Assembly (NCBI GenBank): GCA_947568835.1
Contig: OX387605.1
Span: 6,762,418 to 6,826,417, forward strand
Source of the DNA: Protonemura montana
Taxonomy: Eukaryota; Arthropoda; Insecta; Plecoptera; Nemouridae
Direction: 5' to 3'
DNA length: 64,000 nucleotides
Shown here: piece after piece, positions 47,980 to 60,357 of the stretch
Layout of the letters: each line of letters opens with the position of its first letter
Numbering within the stretch: the stretch's first letter is position 1
Translations under genes and position numbers: made by a program
The notes under the pieces: model-generated
Told to the model about the DNA's origin: nothing
The model's database searches: none
What the model saw: the letters and a program-made list of their open reading frames with translations, nothing else

Positions 47980-50900
47980 GTGAGTGTAAACACTCGGCCA
48001 GCTTTACTTACTGACCGCCTCCTCCACGTCATGTCTATCAATCACGTGCACCAACGTGCCGACGACGGACATGCTCTGGAGTGTGTGCGTTCGCTCGTTG
48101 ACGAGTTCTCGTCTACAAAGAATAAACATTTCCAATCTTTAGATTGTGTAGACATACTGTTATGCCATTTTGTAAAAGCATCCATTTTGTTTACGCTAGC
48201 AGTTTTTAAAACGGTCGGACGTGTTTCTCCCTTTGCCTTCATGAACGAGTTCCACGCGGCTGTTTGATTCAACAATGCCGATATTGATGAATGTACGAAC
48301 ACACTCTAACCAGAGTGCCTTAATAAACTTTCATCAAAAAAGCAAATTTACTATCAAAACATACACGAGCTAGTATTCTCCGTTCTTTACTTTTTTCCAG
48401 TAAAACATTTTTGAAATGTACAATAAAAATATACACCCTCGCATATTATTTCCATAATACACCCGGATGCCTATTCTCTGAACGTGGCATGAGCGCTTTC
48501 AACTCGGCAATTCCAGCAGCTCGATTTTTGTTAATTAATTATAATTACAGCACTCGCAGCTCGTTAGTAATGGCTCGATCAGAATTTGGCTAATTGAGTT
48601 TTCGTCGTCAGACAGGGTGAACATTGTGTGTCACACTCGCGCTAAGGATCTCGTCAGACAGACTTAGCTCCAGTCTCAATTAATAACCAATTACCGTGCA
48701 GCCTGCCTGCCGAAATGTAAGAAACACGCTGTCTCCGTCATCGACGACAATGCCATGATAAAGAAAGCCTTTCTCCGCTAAACGCATGCAAGTTTTCATG
48801 GCTTGGATTACCTAGATGGGAGTTATAATTAAATGGTGAGAATTAGTTGTGTTTGTATGTGTGCTTCACTAATTACACAACTAATGGTGTGTTTTTTCAG
48901 AGAAAAGAAATTCCGTTGTTTTTCCTTGTGTTAGTACGAGATGGCAAAAGTAATTATTTTTCCCAATTAGGAGCAAAGTTTCAGGTTGGAACGAATACGA
49001 GCGCAAAATAGTCTGTACTATGACCATCTCTGCATGTGTATCTTCAGCGGATCCTCCTTTTCTAGATCGAAGTCATTACCTTCATTAAGAGCAACCCCTC
49101 AGAATCTCGTGCGCGTAGCTTCTACACCGAGTTTTCGCTTAAACAAACAGCGAGTTCCAGTTTAAACTTCTTGCTGAACTCTATTAGTCCAAACTGAAAC
49201 GAATGGTACTGACGAGTACAACGGCGCAGAGTCATATTTACCATGATCTCCAGCCGGATTCTTAATCTAGCTCTTGCGCAGCATGAAAAGAAGCAGTCGA
49301 CGCCGACTGGGGTCGAGAGATTGTCCAATATGTAAGTGGATTATTCATTAGTGGAAATGCAATGGGCGACAAGAGTGGCGCTTGAATATGTTAATGACCA
49401 CATAACGCAATTAACAAAGTTTAATAGGATGTCAGGCAGAGGAAAGTGGTTGCGCGAATGTGGTCAAAATTATTTCAAGTTTTGCAAGGGAAAACTTGGT
49501 GGGTACTGGTTAAGCCAAGCACTATTTTCTGTTCAAATAACCCTTTGAAGCGTACCTTGGTGTAACTAAAAACTGAAATTAAACCTATGCACTAAGATTA
49601 AAACCTCTTTTTATTCTTAGATTAATTTTGCGAATGATTTAAGTATAAACGATATCTCGGCTGAGCCTGTCAGTGAGTTAGGGACCGTTTCAATTCGCCG
49701 GTCATAAGAAAAATCGCCATTACCACAGGCGAAATTGTAAATACCCATGACCACACTACGAAATTTCTCTGTATTTCAACTCCTCATTCAAACTTCATAA
49801 CAACGCAACCGTCGCCATACGTTATTTTGACTTTCCTCGCCAAGTTTTTATTGCTTTGTTTAAACAGTGCAAAACATCCCGCCACTAAATATCGTAGTAA
49901 CTAGTTTTAATCCAAACCGAAGCACAATCTCAGTACGATGTAGCTCGATTGCGATAATGCCCAGCTGTTACTTCATCAGACTAAACTGTAGGTAGAGACC
50001 GTAAAGGCGTTAGCTGCCCACGGATTTAATGAACATAGATTGTGGTCCACCACTTTTCTGCCGTGGCATATCCTCCACCATGCATAATTTGCCGAAAGGT
50101 GGGCGAAATGGGGTAATAACCTACGCATGGTTTGCGTGGGCGGCTCTCAAATGGGCAGGCCACGCGACAAAATCATACCGTGGCTGCCCACGCCATTTAA
50201 ATCGAGAATCGTTTTAATTATTCTGTTTAACGTTTCCGTTTACAGAGGAATGCGTAATTTTACGATTTGAACACATCCGATGACGCCGGTATGCGTGAAG
50301 CACAGTATTTTTCTTTCCGAGTTATATCAAATTGGAGTCCAATTAAGTTGGCACGACTGTTTGCATAACGTTGGGTATAACTGTTCATTTTATTTGAATT
50401 ATTCGAAATTGAACGAAAGAAAACAGAGAAGTAGAACTTTATTTTATGGGCTTCCATAAAGAACGCGGCACCTCCACTTTTTTCATAAACCACATTCACT
50501 TCATTAGGATTGCTGCGCCACATTGGTTCATGGTTAAAGCCGTGGTATTTTTTTACTTACAGCAATAGCATGTACAGAACCGATTTAATTTCTTTAGACA
50601 AGGAAAGAATAATATCTTATATATTTCAAAACGTTTCACATATATTAAAGATGAAATCGCGTCTCCAAGTGGCTCGTTTCGTCGAGGAAATTTACAATTT
50701 TCCTTTTCTCTGCGTCTGAAATTTAATTATTGCTATTTTAACCCTATCGAGAGCAATGGAAAATAATATAAAATCTGAAAACATCAGCGCATTCAGCTTT
50801 AATAAACATCGATAATTACAGCGCATATAATAAACGTTAAGTTGCCTGTAAGTGCAATTGGCGGCCTACAACAATATAACAATATTGCTTTAGCTGTAGT

Positions 50901-52131
50901 AATACCGAATTACAATTAGCGGTAGGAGTTCGCTCCTCTTCCGAGCACACAAAACGTAATCTGTCAAAATGGCGTTTCCATGCACTTAGCTGTGTACGCT
51001 CGTTTTCCCAGCAAAGCAGTTGCTCACTTTCAAACACCAGTTTCCTCTTGGCATGGTTGGTGAGGGCGGGGCAGGGGCGAAGGGGGGGCACCACGGGGGT
51101 CAAAACACTGCGCCGCCGGCGGCTGCTTTGGATTATGCACCGCCGCAAGCGTTGTCTTTGGGACACTCGTAAAATATTAATGAGGAAACAAAAAAAAATC
51201 ATGGGCGCACATTGCGCGGCGCACACGAGGGTTTTGTGGAACATGCAAATATGTGCGTTTGGAGATAAACCTATGCGCCAAAAGTTGTTTTGTCAGCAAA
51301 CAGCATGGACTTTGAACAAGAAGCAACGGTGATTGGCTTATGTTGACCAAGGGACAATCAGTTTTAACATTCAAACAATTATCGCATGTTTATCTCGGAA
51401 AGCTGATGTGTTTATTAAAGCTGGTACAGCTTGGAGTAATTGATGTTCTAATAATAATCTTTTTAAAGTCTTAGAAAAGTCGAAAACACTTTTCCACGTG
51501 GAAATAGATTACTAATGTGCCCAGCTAAATTTTTTATTGAAAAAATGGGTGAGCAGACTTTTAGCATTGAGTGTATAGGTTTTTGAGTGTATTTGAGTGT
51601 TAAGCTTTCTGCTGAGCAAAGGAGCAGGTAACATGTGGTGACGGTCATTTGTAACAAACGTCTACAAGTAAATAATTATGACTCAAAATATCGATACGTA
51701 TCTAACAAACGTTAAGTCTCAAAACCCAAGTAATATGCGAGAAATAACGAAATAAAATTTCTTAAATCTCGAAAAGCCTTGTGGCATCATCCATTTTTGT
51801 CGGTAAAGTAGTAATTCGCAGGCCAATTTCCGCAAAGACAGTTTAACATGTGGTTTAATAGTGCGCTTCTAGTCTGGATAATCATCTCCCTTAGGCGGTG
51901 AAAATAGCAAACGTCCAACATTATTTTCCTCCTTCTTAGCTATCGACATCAAAAAAAGAAAATGCAAAAATTGTGGTAATACACCATGAAATAAACAATT
52001 AATATTTTCTTACAAAGGAAACGTAGCATCCCTGGTCAGTACAAGGCGAAGAACACCCTGCTTATGTGCTAAATAGCCCTTGAAATTTATTGAACTAATT
52101 GGTGGCTCGGTTTTGCCTTTGTCTGCTCCAG
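47980..52131 (+). other. Neurexin intron 3 (about 4.2 kb)
   Basis: Phase-1 intron from GTGAGT to TCTGCTCCAG. One exact GGCACCTCCA motif lies at 50467. A GC-rich patch at about 51050-51130 carries open frames on both strands that look compositional. No other gene or element was recognised. Confidence 0.88.
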
Positions 52132-52292
52132 GTCACGCATCCGACTACTTGAACCTCGCGCTGAAAGACGGCGGGGTGGTGCTGTCGATGAACCTCGGCA
52201 ACGGCAAGTCCGATGTGCAGATCAAGCCAAACAGAGTGCGATTCGACGACAACCAATGGCACAAAATCACCGTGCACAGACGGATACAAGAA
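52132..52292 (+). CDS. Nrx-1: Neurexin exon 4: middle of LNS2
   Basis: The first two bases complete a Gly codon. The frame then reads HASDYLNLALKDGGVVLSMN, LGNGKSDVQIKPNRVRFDDN and QWHKITVHRRIQE. The FDDNQWHKITVHR segment is the strongly conserved laminin-G signature, and DYLNLALKDG is the neurexin LNS2 strand. The acceptor is CTGCTCCAG|GT and the donor GAA|GTAAGT. It leaves in phase 0 after RIQE, which is the vertebrate SS2 position (human LNS2 reads RNLRQ there, from memory). The next exon is a 27-base microexon 3.2 kb downstream. Confidence 0.95.
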
Positions 52293-55200
52293 GTAAGTAG
52301 CCTACCTACTTCGACATGCTCTGTGCGGGTGCCAAGATGGTTGCTTCTCAATGTTATATCTTCATCACCAAATTATCAATAGTTGAAATCGATTTTCCTC
52401 CTCTTAAAAAATGTGCCTATACTTTATTCAAACACACAAGTCCATTAAAATCTGGGAATAATTGAAAGAAAGACGATGCTACAGAGAGTTGCCAATTGTT
52501 CAAAATCTATTAATCAATTTGGGCTTGTTTTCGACAGGTATCAGCTAATTTATTTTCACTTTTTATCAGCATGAAAATTGAAACGTATTGTCTGTCTCAT
52601 GCAAAATGTGTGCAAATATGAAAATGTAATGCAACCATTACTAAGAAGCCTTGACTGGCTGATGGAAATTTATTTTCGCGCCTAAAGAAAATTTTAGATA
52701 TGCCTCTCGCCTTCTTCAAGTCAAGGTAGCCTACATAACAGCATCCTTAACCTTAAAAGACACCTCATTTCGAACTCATTTTACTCCTGTTGATATAGGA
52801 CCACCGTTTACACATATGCGAGGAAGAATCTCTCCCTAACTTTCGATATTTTCAAGAGCTAGATTTATTTTAGAGCCCGCGGTGGATTTTCTGTCGCACA
52901 CTGGTGTATGGAATAAATCCGGCGAATGGCCAGGGTGAAACATAATAAACACTCGGTTTATTACTGTCCACTGTCTCCCAAGGGCGTAAGCACCCACGTA
53001 ATGGTTGGCAAGGGACGCCGAATGACCGCTAGCATCTAGCGCCCAGTTATACATATAGCGACGGCTTCAAAACTAACCTCTCCCTTAGGACTCATAATTA
53101 CTGAATAAGTTTTCAGTTTTACTGTAATGTATGCATGTAGTGAAAGCCGTGCCAATTTTGGATCCCTCTATAAACGTGGAGAAAATCTCTTATATACCTA
53201 CTTGGTCCTATAGTGTATCTTTTAGCAATTAGTCTTTCTCATATAATAGTGTCCATAGTCCAATTTAAAAAGTATATCAGTTATTATAAGAAGATTGGCA
53301 GAAAACTTTATTAACAAGCCTGTGGCAGGAAGCAGAAATACTGTAGCAGAAAATTAGAACAGACCTGTGGATTTAGCTGGCGCTCTTCTCTTTCTGGGTG
53401 TATCAATTCATGCATACACAACGATTACCCCACATTCTTCCAGTAAACTTTGTCTTGGTGAAATATATCAAAGTAATTAAACCATGTTTTCCATCTAGTC
53501 TTAATTTAAATACATTTCTGTATAGTTTCGTAGTTACGCGAAGGAGACTAGAAAAAAAAGGGTAATTTTATTTTTATAAATTAGCAGAAACTTTTTCTAT
53601 GGGACCGCCACGCGAAACGGCACAAATAGTGATTAATGGTGTTCGTAAATCGTCAAGGTGTGGGTGTTTCCACCCACCTATCCACGGCCACGCCGGCAAC
53701 GTGAGTGGCGGCAAAGCGTTGACATTGACAAATACTCAAATTGCCACTCATGCCTCACAAATAAATAGCATGCACACTCTTTTCGAGTTGTGCTTTTCAC
53801 GTGACCATCTGACACTAGATTCTTAGCGGAAATGATCAACGATTGCGTGTGTCCTAGAATTATCGGGCAGCAAACATGAAATGATTTTTTTTTCTGCTTG
53901 CTCTTGTGGTTCTGCTGACAAACGGATTGATTCTTTTGTTCGTGTTCTGGCCACTCGGTCGTTAATGAAAACAAATCTCTTGGCATGCTTTCTTGAGTGT
54001 CCGTGAACGTCCTCTTACATCAAGTGGAGAGAGCTCTGCGAGTTGACAAATCCCACATAGTTCACCAATTGTACACTAACTTTTCACTCGCTTGATATTA
54101 TTCGCCGCTGTCACAGAAATTGTGAGATCTCATCGCAATTTTGCAATGGTGTCATTGCTCGTGAAATTGTCTTAAGCTAAGACAAAACCACTCAGATCTT
54201 GTAAAATTCCACGTCTGGCACCAATTGTATGGTAGGCTTCGTGAAAAAGCGTGACAAAATAAGCCATTGTATTACAATAAAAAATACTCAGATTATAAGC
54301 TCAGTGATTCTGTTTAAATGGATTACTTTAGTGGAACTCACCGTGAGTTTTAGAGCTGGGTTACATTTTTATGCGGCTATTGTACTTTGCGATAGCTGCA
54401 TTTTGATGTGCATTTTCATTGGTCGAGTACGCAACAAAGAGTAAAAACAAGAAGATAAATAAGAAAAATACATTTTCCTCTTCAGTGGTACCCTCTTAAA
54501 CTTTAGATTAAAACCTAGGAGTTTCATTCTTTCGTGGCATACATATTCAAGAAATAAATTTTCTGTACAGTTCACTGCATTTTCGCCATGTGCAAGTCGA
54601 ATGAAATTGAGTTTTCAATTGATATTAATGAATTTCGAATTGAACAACTTCCCAAGAAGCTGGCAATCTCTTTTTTTTTCTAGCACAAGTTCGAATTGAA
54701 TTCCCGGATAGAATGCGGTAATACAGTTGGCCTCGAAACCAGGGAGGTAGCCGACGAGTTAAGACGGCGCACGACGACGATGGGTGGGAAAGGGGTTGCA
54801 CCTGATTAATGCCACGGGTTTGTTAGTTAGTTAATTAAACGTGGAAGTGAAATACTATAAACAACCGCAGTCCAGTGATCAATTGCTGCGATCGCGCTGT
54901 GAAACAAAATCAGGAAGCTTCGTGGCTTCTCCGATCCAATTGCCCTAGGGGTAACTTTCCCGAACAATTCAGTAGTGGGCAGTAAGAGTTACTCCGCCCA
55001 GAGGCGCTTCAATCATTGGATTTGTTCACAATCGCATGGGCGAACTAAGTACGTTGTATTGTCGTGTAAAGTATACAAATACAAATAGCTGTTTTGGGAA
55101 TCGGATTGAGACGAATCTGCACTGGAAGGCCTTTCAAACATTTTGAAGGTCACTTTTCTAGCTGGACGTTGTGAAACATTGGGATGGGTGATGGAAAGGG

Positions 55201-55472
55201 GTCAGAGGCTAATTCACGCAGACATAAGTAGCGGATAAAGTCACAGCAGCAAGCATGTTCACCGACTACTGAAAGGAGAAACGTCAAAGCTATTGCGTCA
55301 GAAGCGACGCTACAGCTATCACCTCGCTCTCATTTAATCAATGCGTTGAGGCTTCTTCTCTTCTTGAGGCACTTGATCTTTTGGTGCTAACTGTGTTCCA
55401 GCTGTACTTGAATTGAGTATTAGCTGCACTTTTAAAATCGTAACTCATATATGTTTTTTATGTTTCCTACAG
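52293..55472 (+). other. Neurexin intron 4 (about 3.2 kb)
   Basis: Phase-0 intron from GTAAGT to TTTCCTACAG, upstream of the microexon. Nothing else recognised. Intronic control elements for the microexon would be expected near 55350-55472, where the sequence is T-rich (ATGTTTTTTATGTTTCCTAC). Confidence 0.85.
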
Positions 55473-55499
55473 ATATCCGCGGTGACAAGCTTTTGTAGG
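55473..55499 (+). CDS. Nrx-1: Neurexin exon 5: 27-base microexon at SS2
   Basis: The exon is ATATCCGCGGTGACAAGC followed by TTTTGTAGG, reading ISAVTSFCR. It is preceded by TATGTTTCCTACAG and followed by the near-perfect donor GTAAGTG. Both ends are phase 0, so inclusion or skipping leaves the frame intact and adds or removes nine residues between RIQE and LSAVVDG. I recall Drosophila Nrx-1 with a closely similar peptide (ISSITSFCR) at this point. The position equals vertebrate splice site 2 in LNS2, where inserts are 8 to 15 residues and one form also brings a cysteine. SS2 is reported to tune dystroglycan binding in vertebrates. Whether it is alternative here needs RNA data. The short length hides it from ordinary gene finders. 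Confidence 0.88.
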
Positions 55500-56691
55500 G
55501 TAAGTGTCTTCAGATTTTCAGTAGCATGAATTTACAGATAAAAACGCAGCCGATTTCTCTGCAATGAACATGCTCGGGCACATTTTTGAACCACATTATT
55601 GAAGCAGTAGCGGAAGCGTTCAGCGGGTTTTTTGCGAGAAATCTCAAGAGAATTTTTTTTTCGGATAATCTGGAGTTTTATTGGAACATTGTATTTTTGT
55701 GATACGTTAATCCTAGGATTAAAATCTTTTCCTCGTATCATTTTTCTGTTGGATTTCATGCTATTTCTCTTTCTGTAACTGTATAGGCTGGATGCCATGA
55801 GTTCGTAACAGCGATATTAATGTAATCGTATCTACTGAAAATACTATAATTGAGTACATACATAATCTCATTACCCTCAATTTATATCAATTTCTGACCG
55901 AATTCTCTTTCAAATACCAGCCATAGGAAGCCAAACATGGCCAACATATATTGAAAATGCTCGTGTAAATCCTAGAATGAACATGTCGGCATGATCCGTC
56001 GCTTAGATTCGGTCCATCAGGGTGTTCATATGTGAGCAATTTCGAGTCGGCGCCTCCAGTCCACGGAAAGCCGTTCATAACCAAAATTCGCGTTGAGATA
56101 TTACAGCGTTCCCTTTCACCATAAACATATTCTTCCGCCTCCCTTTCACTCCCTTCAGCGTCCAGAAACTCGAAGTTGAACCCCGCGGAAGATATTACCT
56201 TCGGCACGTGATTGATATGCCGTTTAAAAATCTTGTATACTGGCTGAATACATCTTGGTTTTATGTAGATATTTTGATTGATGGGTAAGCAATCACCCTC
56301 CTCTTTTTCTTCATAATGGATCCTTGTTTTTTTATAATTTTATGGGTTGGAGTATCGTTACCGATTTGCGGACGTGGAAGCTAAAGAGCTTAAAAAAGGA
56401 GGAAAAACTTTAGGGAAAACCATAGACATGGCTTACAATGTGAAACCATGATAACATTTTAATTGGAGCTATGGGTAAAAATTAGATTAAAGTTGTGTGC
56501 CCTGCGGATATGGTTTTAGCGTTCAGGTACACACTTGGCTGGAAATGAGCTACCATTATCAAAGTTATTTCAGAAAAACCACTCTGATTTATTGCATGAC
56601 GACCGCGAGCTTGCATGGTGCTATCTACGGTGCTATCAACGAGGGGTTTTGCATGAGTGATAAATGCAATTCGATTTCTTCCTTGAATCAG
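55500..56691 (+). other. Neurexin intron 5 (about 1.2 kb)
   Basis: Phase-0 intron from GTAAGTG to TTCCTTGAATCAG. A minus-strand frame of 106 codons at 55887-56207 shows no recognisable domain and is taken as chance. One GGCGCCTCCA near-match to the dispersed 10-mer lies at 56049. Confidence 0.87.
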
Positions 56692-56850
56692 CTGTCTGCC
56701 GTGGTGGACGGAGTGTACACGGACCACTCGAACACGGCCGGTACCTTCACCATGCTGTCATCAAGCCGGATGTTTGTTGGGGGCAGCCAGAATACATTCA
56801 CCTTGCCGGGCTCGAAGATCAAGAACAATTTCGTAGGGTGCCTCAGAAAG
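56692..56850 (+). CDS. Nrx-1: Neurexin exon 6: C-terminal half of LNS2
   Basis: The exon has 53 codons in phase 0 at both ends: LSAVVDGVYTDHSNTAGTFT, MLSSSRMFVGGSQNTFTLPG and SKIKNNFVGCLRK. VDGVYTDHS and SSRMFVGG are LNS strands. NNFVGCLRK holds the first cysteine of the C-terminal laminin-G disulfide, whose partner lies in the next exon (DFMC). The acceptor is CTTGAATCAG, rather weak, and the donor is AAAG|GTGAGT. The weak acceptor directly after the SS2 microexon is worth noting because it could allow regulated splicing. Frames running upstream of 56692 are intronic. Confidence 0.95.
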
Positions 56851-57008
56851 GTGAGTACGAGTACTACTTGTTTTATCTTGTGCTCCTGTACTACTGAGAT
56901 CGGAGAGTTGGATTTCGAATAGGTATAGCCTTCAAGGCGAGGCTTTCGTCGTACTTCCTCATCTTGATGGTCACGCATCGTGGGTCCGTGTGAGAATTTT
57001 ACTTATAA

Positions 57009-57062
57009 TATCTATCTGTCTTTCTATCTATCTATATATCTATCTACATCTCTGTATGTCTG
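57009..57062 (+). repeat. CTAT/CTGT-type simple repeat
   Basis: Imperfect tetranucleotide units (CTATCTATCTATATATC then CTGTCTAT). Confidence 0.85.
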
Positions 57063-57080
57063 TCTATCAGTCTGTCCTTA

Positions 57081-57100
57081 ATATGCCCCTGGGGGCATAT
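57081..57100. other. Perfect 9-bp hairpin
   Basis: ATATGCCCC and GGGGCATAT are exact reverse complements separated by two bases. It lies at the end of the CTAT-type tract in intron 6. Confidence 0.85.
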
Positions 57101-57297
57101 TTGGGCCCTTTTCGGGGGTGTAGTTTGGTCAGTTTTTTACTTTTTGGCCCAATTTCTTTCTTTGTATGGACGCCTTATATTTATACTTACGGACTCTAAA
57201 AATTGATTAATTTGTTATTTGTGGCGATGATTGAGGGGGTGGGGGGTAACCAAAAAACTGAAATATTGTTTTCTTTTCTCAATTCTGTACTTCAGTT

Positions 57298-57320
57298 TTG
57301 TTGTTGTTGTTGTTGTTGTT
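57298..57320 (+). repeat. (TTG)n microsatellite
   Basis: About seven TTG units in intron 6. Confidence 0.95.
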
Positions 57321-60201
57321 ATATCTTTGAAATATGAGAAGCTTGCTGAAAATGACGTTTTTCAGAGAGTGGTTAGTGTTCCCATACCCGGGGGACAGTT
57401 TTGGGCAAAATTTAACAGTGCATTGTGATTTGTTTCTACAGTTTTTATGATTTTCTTTTGAACCTTTTTGCCATGGGCTGGAATTGACGGCTTACAGTGA
57501 GTTAATGAGGCCTGGAAAACCGCGGCGCAATTTTGGGCACTTTTTGAGGTACGTTTGAGACTCATTTAGTGCAAAACACTTTTCGTGCGCTACACTTCAC
57601 ATGGTGTGTGCCATCCCCCTGTGACAGGGAGCCTCACCCCTTGTCATTACTTCCGCATCGCCCCCGTAGGGCGCCTAGGGCGAAGCCCTATACAGGAAAT
57701 TAAGGCCTCAGTTAAAATGATTTTCACGCAGGGTGCTAAAGGCTGTCAAATTCAGCAATTTCAGGTAAGCTGTAGAGCTTGAAAGCAACTGTCATCGGGG
57801 GCAACAACACACATACACATGACAAAGACCAACCGTGTTTGCACTAAACAAAGTTCACGTCCTCCCCAAAGAATCGTGTCGTGGCCTAACCTCCCAGCAT
57901 AACATCCAAGTACCCCCTCGGGCCAATCCGATCCCAGTTACTGCGATATCCATTGGCAAAGATAGTTTCCAGCAGACATAACTCCGACTATCCTGGAAGA
58001 AGGAGAAGCTAGATAAACTTTGCGGATTACTATTTTCCTTTATCAAGATGCATTACCAAAGGTGCTCCCCAGCGAGATGAACCCATACCTACCCATCTAC
58101 TCTTCGCTAGCGCACACTTAACAATTGTGACCCAATTTTCGCGTTAACCTAGATTTGGTGCTCGAACTACGATTCGTTGCTCATGTCTCACAGATTTCGA
58201 AAAGCTACTTTTGTTACACGGCACGGATGATAACGCTGCTAGATTTTCATTTATTAACGCGGCCCCAAACTGTGCATTATGAATAATTAACCAATGAAAC
58301 TATCCATTTTGTACGTGACTTTAATGATAAAACTATGTGCTATGGTAATTTTCCAATAATAGGATTTATCCCGTGCAGTTCCTTATCATCAGGTGCGACT
58401 TAGAATAAAGCGACGACAAAGTTTAACCCGAACTTTATTCGACTAGAAATATATTTCTCTGTTTTATCACGAATTTTCCTGGAGAAGAATTTATCGTCTC
58501 TTATTTGTTCGACACGTCACTTGCATCACTTCGCAACTATATTCTAAAAGTGTATTCTACTTTGCTAACTTCGTTCGTGAAGAAGCAAGTTGAAATATTA
58601 CGAACTACTCTCAGCCATCCAATCTAATCTTGCTTTATTATCCGCAAGTTCAAAAGGAGAACAATCTTATTTAAGAAAGTCGTAAGATTGTACATAAGCA
58701 ACGTTGTCCCGAGAGTGAGAAGGGTTTGCCTGGGACATTCGGAATCTCGCATGATCGTTCTGTGGGGATGCTGTTCTTCTGTTGCTTTCGCGAAGAAATA
58801 AAAGAGGTCACCCGGTCAGATGGCTACTCAAACATTTATGGAGGTAATTTTAATGAAACATGCTCAAGGGAAGTAATCGAATCATTTCTGCAACATGAAA
58901 TGGGCTTGCCGGTTGGGAAAGGAAGCACTTGAGACACGAAGATGTTATGTCTCAGTCCCATAATACTTGTGTTTTTAAATATATGGTATGTCTCATGTTA
59001 TTTCAAAATATACGGTTAATTAAACAATAATCTTTACGATCTAACAAAAAAGGGGAAAATTGCAACGATTTCCAAAATGTTGGCTTAACTGGGTCAAACT
59101 CTAATAAAATTGTGTGCAATCGAGGACTTGCTAACTTTGTTTCATTTTCAACCTAGCACGTTGTCTGTACTCTTGCAGAGAAGCACGCTAAAATGGGCCC
59201 AATATTTGTAGGCGTGTGCCAAAGCTTCTAAAATTGCAAACAATGTCCATTTGTTATAATATATTGTCATCTCATCCTCATAAGAGTAGGCTTTCAAAGA
59301 GCATGCGACACCCCTAATTTTCTCTCGGGGAAAATAAGTGTATTTTTCACGAACGCCGTCCAAATATCCCGCCAGTGTCTACTTGCAAGATTGCGTCAGG
59401 AAAATCCGAGAACGCACGCTTTTCTTACCGCCCATCGGCGACCTTAACATCCCTACGACTCGGTCGTATGTTGAACAAACCTGCCAAGCACTCAAACAAC
59501 ACAGGGAGAGTAACTCGTTTAAAAATTACACGCTTCCCCAGCCCAATGGGCTTGTGTGATCATTACATTCCCGCCAATTGGTCCCAAAGTCATCGAATCC
59601 TGCAGCCGAACGCAGAAGTCCACTCCCAATTTCCCAGAGCCATTCTCACCACCCCTAGGTATGGCAAAAGACCCACGACCAGTAAAGTTGGTAAAACATA
59701 CCCACTGTCCACTTGCCAAGCCGAAGCTAAGCGTTCAATTCCGAAGCGTTCCATGATTGGTACCTATACTTTTTAGGTCAGTATTTGGCATCAGGCATGC
59801 GACAGTCCATTTTCAGTGTATACCACCAAGTCTTTCTCAAGTTCTTAGAAATGGGGATAAATCTGCCCTTGCCATACCAAGCGCTCTTGCAGACTTGGAG
59901 CGATTTCAGGCACTTTTCAGACCTTCAGACTCAAATTTGCTTCAAACGTGTAGGTACACGTTGCCCCAAAAGAAAACTTTTGTTTTATTCACTTTACTTC
60001 ATTTTTTTCTTTTCTATTTCTTCATACTTGTACACGTGCAAGGTCTGGTAAGTATCCATACCACTTTAGTAGGCACACATAACAAATAAATCGCCGTTAC
60101 CTGGTCTACGCCTTGGCATTATTACAAATCCGCACTCCATACCATCCCCGTGCCCAACAAATTATTTGATTCCGAAACGAGCTATGATTGGTACTTTGCA
60201 G

Positions 60202-60357
60202 GTGGAATTCAGCGCGGACACTCTCCGACTGAATGTGATCGAGCTCGGCCGAGGGGCCGAAAGCAAACTGATTACCGTCGTGGGCCACGTAGACTTCATG
60301 TGTCAAGAGGTCGAAGCAGCGGACCCTGTCACATTCACCACCCGGGACTCGAACCTG
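60202..60357 (+). CDS. Nrx-1: Neurexin exon 7: end of LNS2 and linker to LNS3
   Basis: The exon has 52 codons in phase 0 at both ends: VEFSADTLRLNVIELGRGAE, SKLITVVGHVDFMC, then QEVEAADPVTFTTRDSNL. The cysteine in DFMC pairs with that of NNFVGC in exon 6 in the LNS fold. DPVTFTTRDSNL is the standard opening of neurexin LNS3 (human: DPITFETPESFISL, from memory). The acceptor is GGTACTTTGCAG and the donor CTG|GTGAGT. The frame after the donor reaches a stop within about 10 codons, so an exon end here is well supported. The next exon is expected to start with residues like VLPPW; none was found before 64000. Confidence 0.95.

Larger units (their letters stand above)
56851..60201 (+). other. Neurexin intron 6 (about 3.4 kb)
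   Basis: Phase-0 intron from GTGAGT to ACTTTGCAG. It contains a CTAT-type tract (about 57009-57062), a perfect hairpin (57081-57100), a TTG repeat (57298-57320) and a partial duplicate of its own 3' end near 59735. Overlapping open frames at 59338-59776 match no domain I know. Confidence 0.87.

Noticed and set aside
50837-51244. 135-codon minus frame and overlapping + frame
   Set aside because: Both lie over a GC-rich patch and resemble no known protein.
56664-56691. Upstream extension of exon 6, reading SISSLNQ before LSAVVDG
   Set aside because: It looks a little like the microexon peptide, but the AG at 56690-56691 and the true microexon at 55473 explain the junction better.
59338-59776. 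Overlapping + strand frames of 73 and 133 codons before exon 7
   Set aside because: No domain found, and splice signals place this in intron 6.
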